Shown in pieces: positions 5,979 to 10,255 of a stretch of 10,255 nucleotides of DNA (the first letter of the stretch is position 1; each line of letters begins with the position of its first letter). The position numbers and the translations under genes were made by a program. Source of the stretch: DAOQAU01 sp035354275 (GTDB taxonomy: Bacteria; Cyanobacteriota; Vampirovibrionia; Gastranaerophilales; Gastranaerophilaceae); the NCBI GenBank assembly GCA_035354275.1, contig DAOQAU010000056.1, positions 1 to 10,255 of the forward strand, in the 5' to 3' direction. The notes beneath the pieces are model-generated. The model ran no database searches, was not told the origin of the DNA, and saw only the letters and a list, made by a program, of their open reading frames with translations.

Positions 5979-6667
5979 TACTTTTCGATAATTTCTTTAA
6001 TGCCTTTTTTGGCAATTTTTAAAACTTCAAGCATTTGTTTTTCGCTGAAAGGATGACCTTCGGCGGTGGTTTGAAACTCGATTATTTTGCCGCTTTTTGT
6101 CATGACAAGATTAGCGTCAGCCTGAGCCGAAGAATCTTCTTCGTAATTCAAATCCAGCCTTATTTCACCTTCTACAATTCCCGCAGAAATAGCGCCCAAA
6201 GGTTCAATAATAGGGTTTTGCTCAAGTTTTTTATCTTTAATTAATTTTTTAACGGACTCCTGAAGCGCAAGAAACCCGCCGCAAATGCTTGCTGTTCTTG
6301 TCCCGCCGTCTGCCTGAATAACATCAGCATCAACAATTATAGTAATATCTGGCATTTTTTCCAAATCAACGCATGCCCTCAGGCTTCTTCCTATAAGCCT
6401 TTGAATTTCCTGAGTTCTGCCCGAAACGCTTGTTCTTTCTCTTTTGCATCTTGTGCTTGTTGATGAGGGCAAAAGCGAGTATTCGGCAGTTACCCAGCCG
6501 CTTTTTGCGTCTCTTGGCATCCACCTGGGTTTTTCAAATTCAACCGAAGCTGTCGTTATTACTTTTGTATCGCCAAATTCCACTAACACAGAGCCAAGCG
6601 CGTGTTTTGTGTAATTCTTTGTAAATTTAATTTTCCTTAATTCGTCATTTTTTCTGTTTTTTCTCAT
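5975..6667 (-). CDS. rph: ribonuclease PH
   Basis: A 230-residue phosphorolytic 3'-5' exoribonuclease that trims tRNA and other RNA 3' ends using phosphate and forms a hexameric ring. Family motifs are clear: N-terminal KHALGSVLVEFGDTKVITTA, the GRTQEIQRLIGRSLRA helix (~83-98), the phosphate-binding GGTRT (121-125) in DVIQADGGTRTASICGG, and the acidic catalytic region with D178 and D184 (EEDSSAQADAN). The length is slightly shorter than the usual ~240 because the N-terminus is short. I place the start at ATG 6667, which has AAGGAT 8-9 nt upstream; extending to a TTG at 6697 would put the start inside a hairpin. The 3' end overlaps the antitoxin stop codon. It lies 52 nt after the zinc-ribbon gene, plausibly in the same transcript. 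Confidence 0.96.
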   Translation of the reverse strand: MRKNRKNDELRKIKFTKNYTKHALGSVLVEFGDTKVITTASVEFEKPRWMPRDAKSGWVTAEYSLLPSSTSTRCKRERTSVSGRTQEIQRLIGRSLRACVDLEKMPDITIIVDADVIQADGGTRTASICGGFLALQESVKKLIKDKKLEQNPIIEPLGAISAGIVEGEIRLDLNYEEDSSAQADANLVMTKSGKIIEFQTTAEGHPFSEKQMLEVLKIAKKGIKEIIEKY

Positions 6668-6684
6668 TTCTTTATCCTTATTTT

Positions 6685-6704
6685 GGCGGAATAGCAATTC
6701 CGCC
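6685..6704. repeat. perfect palindrome GGCGGAAT-N4-ATTCCGCC
   Basis: An 8-bp perfect inverted repeat with a 4-nt loop, far more GC-rich than its surroundings, in the 52-nt gap before RNase PH. It is not followed by a U-tract, so a terminator is unlikely. It looks like a dispersed palindromic element or an mRNA-processing hairpin next to the heptamer array at 6714-6734. Confidence 0.7.
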
Positions 6705-6713
6705 CTACTACTT

Positions 6714-6734
6714 TATTTCCTATTTACTATTCAC
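6714..6734 (-). repeat. heptamer array at the stop codon of the zinc-ribbon gene
   Basis: On the minus strand three consecutive heptamers read GTGAATA, GTAAATA, GGAAATA. They encode the last codons of the zinc-ribbon protein and supply its TAG stop. The form GTRARYN matches the arrays at 6995-7022 and 8659-8686. Confidence 0.7.
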
Positions 6735-6950
6735 CTCTCCGTAATCCCACATATAAATCTGACCGCAATATCTGCACACGGCATGTTCGTTCATAAACAT
6801 CAAATCGGGTATGAATGTGTAGCCGTCAACTGTTATTTCTATTTCATTTTTCTTGTTATATTTTTGGGAAAACTTTTTTTCGCCCTTGTAATCGGGTGAA
6901 AACATCAATTCAAATTTATCGATCGATTTGCAGTTTTTGCATAAAAACAT
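6720..6950 (-). CDS. small zinc-ribbon protein
   Basis: A 76-residue protein with two cysteine knuckles, C4-x2-C7 (FLCKNCKS) and C59-x2-C62 (AVCRYCGQIY), separated by about 50 residues that include EIEITVDGYTFIPDL. The four cysteines should bind one zinc or iron ion in a rubredoxin/zinc-ribbon-like fold. No DNA-binding helix or enzyme motif is seen, so the function is unknown; a role as a small adaptor is possible. AAAAAGG lies about 7 nt before the ATG. It sits between a membrane-protein gene and RNase PH on the same strand (gaps of 70 and 52 nt). Its C-terminus is shaped by a heptamer repeat. Confidence 0.75.
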   Translation of the reverse strand: MFLCKNCKSIDKFELMFSPDYKGEKKFSQKYNKKNEIEITVDGYTFIPDLMFMNEHAVCRYCGQIYMWDYGEVNSK

Positions 6951-6994
6951 TTTTTAACCTTTTTGAAACATAAATACATCTGTAATTTCTTTTT

Positions 6995-7022
6995 ACAGTT
7001 CACCGTTCACAGCTCACCGCTC
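6995..7022 (-). repeat. heptamer array at the stop codon of the membrane-protein gene
   Basis: Four exact period-7 units on the plus strand: ACAGTTC, ACCGTTC, ACAGCTC, ACCGCTC. In the gene-sense phase these read as GTGAGCT/GTGAACG-type heptamers, and they overlap the TGA stop at 7021-7023. The units alternate with a secondary period of 14. Confidence 0.8.
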
Positions 7023-7947
7023 AACCTTCAGCCCTGTCAAGAATTTTCTTATCCAGCTTTGCTTCACCTTTATTGAGTGCCTTATACCAAAGAGCCCAAC
7101 ATATGCTTCTGAGAGGAAGTGTAAGGCAGATAACCGCATACCCCAAAAAAGCCGAAACCACAAACTGAGCAATCAAAAGAGAAGTTATTTGATATGCAGT
7201 CGGTGACTGTGTAAGAATTTTATTTATTTCATCGATAGGAAATTGGCTTGCCCAACCGTCAAGAGGAATTGCAAGAAAAGCAATTATTTTTGCGGCATCA
7301 AACAAAAATTTAACTGTTTCGGGCAAAACCCAGTATGTAAAAATCCACAAAAGTGACATCAATCCGCAAGTTTTCCAAAAATTTCCTTTTATAATATGAA
7401 AACTTTTTTTAAAGCATCCGACGGGAGATTTGTCAGGTTCAAACGTAAATACTTGGAACACAAGGACAAAATACACAAATAAAATCCCTGCCACAAGCCA
7501 AAATAAAGGAAACATACTTATAATCGTGAACAGAGCAAACAAAAGCCAAAGCCCGACAAAGGCAGGTGTTCTTCTTGTTATAACTTCATTGTGTGCCGCA
7601 AAATCATAGACTTTTCCTGATTTAACAAGGTTTTCTACCATGGAATTTATCGCCCCGTAAGATACAAGATAATCCCAAAAAGCTTTCATAAATATAAAAA
7701 GTCCCGGCAAAGTTATCAGTATTAAAACAAGAAAAATTATTGAAAAATTATTGAAAATTCCACCCTGCGCGATTAAATTGGAAACATTCAGAGTATAGTA
7801 GTAGGAAGAAAGCAGGGCTATAATTATACCCAAAATTTGTCCAAATACAGGAAATGCCATATACTTGAAAAATTTAGTAAAATTAGTAAAATAAAGCTTT
7901 GTCGCTTGTATAAAAATTCCAAAAACACTGTTTTTAATCCGAGCCAT
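7021..7947 (-). CDS. multi-pass membrane protein of unknown function
   Basis: A 308-residue integral membrane protein. I count about six hydrophobic segments: ~29-52, 68-90, 128-148, 149-169, 192-210 and 255-279, with a possible further one at 214-228. The loops contain PDKSPVGCFKKSFHIIKGNFWK, here split by its charged residues, which recalls the repeated 'S-hydrophobic-KGNFW' motif of bacterial DUF975 or glycerophosphodiester-phosphodiesterase membrane-domain proteins; this resemblance is tentative. The C-terminus is a basic cytoplasmic-looking tail (NKGEAKLDKKILDRAEG). No catalytic motif is visible. The start at 7947 is supported by AAGGAAC 6 nt upstream. It is divergent from the PHP gene (78 bp) and heads a same-strand run with the zinc-ribbon and RNase PH genes. 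Confidence 0.85.
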   Translation of the reverse strand: MARIKNSVFGIFIQATKLYFTNFTKFFKYMAFPVFGQILGIIIALLSSYYYTLNVSNLIAQGGIFNNFSIIFLVLILITLPGLFIFMKAFWDYLVSYGAINSMVENLVKSGKVYDFAAHNEVITRRTPAFVGLWLLFALFTIISMFPLFWLVAGILFVYFVLVFQVFTFEPDKSPVGCFKKSFHIIKGNFWKTCGLMSLLWIFTYWVLPETVKFLFDAAKIIAFLAIPLDGWASQFPIDEINKILTQSPTAYQITSLLIAQFVVSAFLGYAVICLTLPLRSICWALWYKALNKGEAKLDKKILDRAEG

Positions 7948-8025
7948 TGTCTAGTTCCTTTTTTTGTTATATGTTAAAGTGTATTACAAATTGTCTTATT
8001 ATACAATACTTTAGAAAAACAAATC
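7948..8025. promoter_or_regulatory. divergent promoter region, membrane protein / PHP protein
   Basis: A 78-bp AT-rich gap. Plus strand: TACAAT at 8002-8007 is a likely -10 for the PHP gene, 18 nt before its ATG, without a good -35. Minus strand: TATAAT at 8004-7999 or GACAAT at 7995-7990 could serve the membrane-protein gene. TTACAAATT (7984-7992) repeats a motif seen twice at 5154-5288. Confidence 0.35.
7954..7960 (-). promoter_or_regulatory. Shine-Dalgarno of the membrane-protein gene
   Basis: AAGGAAC on the minus strand, 6 nt before the ATG at 7947, decides this start. Confidence 0.6.
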
Positions 8026-8658
8026 ATGACTGAATCTTACAAAGACTTAATTAAATCTTTTACCAAACAAGATTATGAAAACCGCGTTAATCTGCACATA
8101 CACTCAACCTTCTCCGACGGGGGGGTAAATGCTGTAGAATTGGTTGAAAAGGCAAAAGCTAAAGGTTTAAAATATATCTCAATAACTGACCACAATACTC
8201 TCAATGCTTATTTACAAACAGCTATTTTAAATGAAGAAATTATAATCCCCGGAATTGAATTTGACTGCTGGTTTGGAACGGTTTTTTTGCACATGCTCGG
8301 CTACGGAGTTGATGTGAACAACAAAAAACTTCAATCACTTTGCGCCAAGACAAAAAGAGGCACTGAAGCCGATTGGGTAAGAATTTTTTCTTTCAAACAT
8401 CCCAAAAGAGTTATTGATGCAATCCACGAAGCAGGCGGAATAGCAGTCCTTGCGCATCCGGCATGCTGTTTTACTTTCAGCCTTGAAAAATTGGTCAAAA
8501 ATCTTATGAAATTCGGGCTCGACGGGATAGAGGTTTATTACCCTTACGAAAGGCACAGAAAAATAGTTAAATTCCATACGGTTAAAACCGTGGAAAAAAT
8601 TGCCGATAAATTAGGGCTTATTAAAACCGGCGGAACAGACGAACACGGAAGCCTGTGA
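8026..8658 (+). CDS. compact PHP-domain metal-dependent phosphoesterase
   Basis: A 210-residue PHP-family protein. The metal-binding set is visible in order: H24-x-H26 and D31 in NLHIHSTFSDG, D55-H56 in SITDHNT, E78 in IPGIEFD, H89 in FLHMLGYGVD, H144 in LAHPAC, E169 in GIEVYYP, and D205-x-H207 in GGTDEHG. This predicts a trinuclear metal site for hydrolysing phosphoesters, as in the YciV/RNase AM-like branch. Those relatives are usually ~270-290 residues; here the segment between HMLGYG and AGGIAVLAHP is short (~45 residues) and lacks the RPHIA element, so the substrate pocket is reduced. There is no Shine-Dalgarno before the ATG; the start is chosen from fit to the family N-terminus. The protein ends only a few residues after the last metal motif. 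It converges on glnA. Confidence 0.88.
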   Translation: MTESYKDLIKSFTKQDYENRVNLHIHSTFSDGGVNAVELVEKAKAKGLKYISITDHNTLNAYLQTAILNEEIIIPGIEFDCWFGTVFLHMLGYGVDVNNKKLQSLCAKTKRGTEADWVRIFSFKHPKRVIDAIHEAGGIAVLAHPACCFTFSLEKLVKNLMKFGLDGIEVYYPYERHRKIVKFHTVKTVEKIADKLGLIKTGGTDEHGSL

Positions 8659-8718
8659 GTAAATAGAAAATAGTAAATAGTGAATAGGGTTAAAATCTAT
8701 TTACCATTTACCATTTAC
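8659..8718 (-). repeat. inverted heptamer arrays forming a long hairpin between PHP gene and glnA
   Basis: Plus strand: four heptamers GTAAATA, GAAAATA, GTAAATA, GTGAATA (8659-8686), starting right after the PHP stop. Minus strand: three heptamers GTAAATG, GTAAATG, GTAAATA (8718-8698), downstream of glnA. The arms 8659-8680 and 8697-8718 pair over 22 positions with a 16-nt loop. In the minus-strand RNA this gives 19 Watson-Crick pairs, 2 G-U pairs and 1 mismatch, so it probably folds at the glnA 3' end. No U-tract follows, so classic rho-independent termination is doubtful. Confidence 0.75.
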
Positions 8719-8737
8719 TTAAAAAGTCTTTTAGTTT

Positions 8738-10099
8738 TTAGTATCTTTCCAGATATTTATTTATTTCCCAGCCTGAAACGTAAGTTCTGAAAGAATCCCA
8801 TTCTTTTTTCTTAGAGCTCATAAATTCATGGAAGATGTGTTCTCCCAACGCTGCTCTTGCAACAAGTGATTTATCAAGCTGTTCCAATGATTCTGCAAGG
8901 CTTCCGGGAAGTGAATCAATTCTTTGTTTTTTGCGCTCTTTTGAAGTCAGATGATAAATATTGCTTTCAACCGGTGCGGGCGGGTCAATTTTGTTTCTGA
9001 TACCGTCTAAGCATGATTCCAAAATTGCCGCAAAGGCAAGGTAAGGGTTGCAGCTTGGATCAGGTGAGCGAAGTTCAACTCTTGTTGCGTTTCCGCGTTT
9101 TGCCGGAACTCTTAAAAGCGCGCTTCTGTTAGCCAAAGACCATGCCAGATAAACCGGTGCTTCATAGCCCGGAACAAGTCTTTTATAGCTGTTAACTGTC
9201 GGATTTGTAATTGCGGTGATGCTTTTTACATGTTTCAAAAGCCCGCCGATAGCAAAAAGTGCCGCATCCGAAAGCTGATATTCTTTTTTCTCATCAAGAA
9301 AAGCGTTTTTGCCGTTTTTGAAAAGCGAAATGTTGCAGTGCATACCCGAGCCGTTAATTCCAAAAATCGGTTTTGGCATAAATGTTGCATGGAGTCCGTG
9401 TTGAGCGGCAATCGCTTTAACCGCAATTCTGAAGGTTACAACATTGTCTGCTGTTGTCAAAATATCGGCGTATTTAAAATCAATTTCGTGTTGACCGTCA
9501 GCCACTTCGTGGTGAGCCGCTTCAATGTCGAAATTCATTTTCTGAAGCGCAGAAACGATATCCGCACGGACATTTTCGCCTAAATCTTCAGGTCCGACAT
9601 CGTAGTATCCTGCTTTATCCTGTGTTTCGGTGGTGATTTTTCCGTCTTTTTTCTCGAAAAGGAAAAATTCCGCTTCAGGTCCTAAATTCATTGAAAATCC
9701 GAGTTTTTCGGCTTCTTTCATAACTCTTTTTAAATTACAGCGGGGACATCCTTCAAATGGTGTTCCGTCGGGATTGTAAATGTCGCAGATAAGCCTTGCG
9801 CTTTTGGCGTTATCGTTTGTTGTCCAGGGCAAAATCTGAAATGAATTTTTGTCCGGATAGAAAAACATATCTGATGTTTCTATGCTTCTGAATCCTTTTA
9901 TTGATGAGCCGTCAAGCATAATCTCGTTTGCAAGAACTTTTTCTATGTGTTCGGATGGCACAGCCATGTTTTTTACCTGACCGTTTATGTCAACAAATTG
10001 CAGTTGAATAAATCTGATATTATTTTCTTTTATCAGTTTTTTGATTTCTTCTTCGCTAAATGTTTTGTTGTTTAAGGCAACGTGTGTAAAATCGCTCAT
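8738..10099 (-). CDS. glnA: glutamine synthetase, type I (GSI-alpha-like)
   Basis: A 453-residue ATP-dependent ligase making glutamine from glutamate and ammonia; family members form dodecamers in the cytoplasm. Seen motifs: DGSSIKGF (63-70), the metal ligands E142 and E144 in GPEAEFFLFE, E198 and E205 in HHEVADGQHEID, H254 in NGSGMHCNISLF, NPTVNSYKRLVPGYEAP (299-315), and E342 in RVELRSPDPSCNPYLAF. The length, and the region NIYHLTSKERKK in place of the enterobacterial adenylylation site NLYDLPPEE, match the GSI-alpha type, which is controlled by feedback and regulators rather than adenylylation. This differs from the usual ~470-residue cyanobacterial GSI. AAGGAGA lies 4 nt before the ATG and a good promoter precedes it. 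No nitrogen-regulation gene is adjacent. Confidence 0.97.
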   Translation of the reverse strand: MSDFTHVALNNKTFSEEEIKKLIKENNIRFIQLQFVDINGQVKNMAVPSEHIEKVLANEIMLDGSSIKGFRSIETSDMFFYPDKNSFQILPWTTNDNAKSARLICDIYNPDGTPFEGCPRCNLKRVMKEAEKLGFSMNLGPEAEFFLFEKKDGKITTETQDKAGYYDVGPEDLGENVRADIVSALQKMNFDIEAAHHEVADGQHEIDFKYADILTTADNVVTFRIAVKAIAAQHGLHATFMPKPIFGINGSGMHCNISLFKNGKNAFLDEKKEYQLSDAALFAIGGLLKHVKSITAITNPTVNSYKRLVPGYEAPVYLAWSLANRSALLRVPAKRGNATRVELRSPDPSCNPYLAFAAILESCLDGIRNKIDPPAPVESNIYHLTSKERKKQRIDSLPGSLAESLEQLDKSLVARAALGEHIFHEFMSSKKKEWDSFRTYVSGWEINKYLERY

Positions 10100-10103
10100 A
10101 CTA

Positions 10104-10110
10104 TCTCCTT
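10104..10110 (-). promoter_or_regulatory. Shine-Dalgarno of glnA
   Basis: AAGGAGA on the minus strand, close to the ATG at 10099; the strongest ribosome binding site in the window. Confidence 0.75.
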
Positions 10111-10139
10111 TTCATGTGATTTGGTATATTTATTATTTA

Positions 10140-10168
10140 ATTAGAATACGTTTTTTGATAAAGGTCAA
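10140..10168 (-). promoter_or_regulatory. sigma70-like promoter of glnA
   Basis: TTGACC (10168-10163), a 17-nt spacer and TCTAAT (10145-10140), each 5 of 6 to consensus. Transcription would start near 10133, giving a leader of about 33 nt that contains the Shine-Dalgarno. I see no GTA-N8-TAC NtcA site here. Confidence 0.7.
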
Positions 10169-10255
10169 GGGTTTGTAAATTGAGGATGCGGAAAAATTAA
10201 AAATTTTTCTCGCACCTCCATAGTCCAGTAAAAGCCAAGCCACCCTCTTACCAAG
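10169..10255. other. right-edge region with a long imperfect hairpin
   Basis: Bases 10182-10218 fold into a 16-bp stem with two single-base bulges and an AAA loop: GAGG pairs CCTC, TGCG pairs CGCA, GAAAAATT pairs AATTTTTC. On the minus strand two frames are open from the window edge, one ending with TGA inside the glnA -35 box and one at about 10137. Either could be the end of an upstream gene, but neither has recognisable protein features. The hairpin could be a terminator for a transcript arriving from beyond 10255, or a dispersed repeat. Confidence 0.5.

Noticed and set aside
6035..6624. Plus-strand ORFs across RNase PH
   Set aside because: Antisense shadows of a strongly conserved gene.
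6668..6697. Upstream TTG start for RNase PH
   Set aside because: It lies in the palindrome and lacks a ribosome binding site; ATG 6667 has AAGGAT at good spacing.
6980..6998. Inverted repeat CTGTAA-N7-TTACAG
   Set aside because: Only six AT-rich pairs with a 7-nt loop; not convincing as a terminator.
8335..8577. 80-residue ORF antisense to the PHP gene
   Set aside because: Shadow of a gene with intact motifs on the other strand.
9230..9583. ORFs of 117 and 63 residues within glnA
   Set aside because: Shadows of glnA; no independent support.
10100..10200. NtcA-type site upstream of glnA
   Set aside because: No GTA-N8-TAC was found in the region.

Overview
The window looks like a chromosomal segment from a low-GC, diderm-type bacterium. 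My best guess is the non-photosynthetic cyanobacterial sister group Vampirovibrionia/Melainabacteria (Gastranaerophilales). The hints are type IV pilus inner-membrane genes, a small protein with an N-terminal PSFG motif that I associate from memory with gut members of that group, and short heptamer repeats resembling cyanobacterial STRR repeats. This is inference; no rRNA or tRNA gene is present to confirm it.

Layout. Bases 1-1728 (+) hold the end of a type IV pilus operon: a 5'-truncated PilN-like protein with a large extra N-terminal part (possibly PilM-derived), then PilO. Bases 1731-3911 (-) hold a radical SAM protein and, upstream of it, a PLP enzyme of the methionine gamma-lyase/aluminium-resistance family, separated by a strong hairpin. 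At 4001-4723 (+) is a secreted von Willebrand A protein, divergent from the PLP enzyme. Bases 4728-5978 are an AT-rich accessory block: a small hypothetical protein (-), a divergent intergenic region with a pentanucleotide microsatellite, and a HigB/HigA-type toxin-antitoxin pair (+). Bases 5975-7947 (-) carry RNase PH, a small zinc-ribbon protein and a multi-pass membrane protein, plausibly co-transcribed. A compact PHP-domain protein (8026-8658, +) converges on glnA (8738-10099, -), which encodes a type I glutamine synthetase with a clear sigma70-like promoter.

The genes do not form one pathway. Recognisable units are the PilN-PilO inner-membrane platform of a type IV pilus, the toxin-antitoxin pair, and housekeeping genes (rph, glnA). 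The most unusual structure is non-coding. Heptamer arrays of the form GTRARYN lie at the stop codons of three genes and downstream of a fourth, always in gene-sense orientation. A (ATTCT)n microsatellite sits just after a TTGACA box upstream of the toxin-antitoxin pair. Three convergent gene pairs end within 4 nt of each other or overlap. I see no CRISPR array, transposase, phage gene or obvious new defence system. No gene-free stretch exceeds 300 bases; the longest is 5124-5326.
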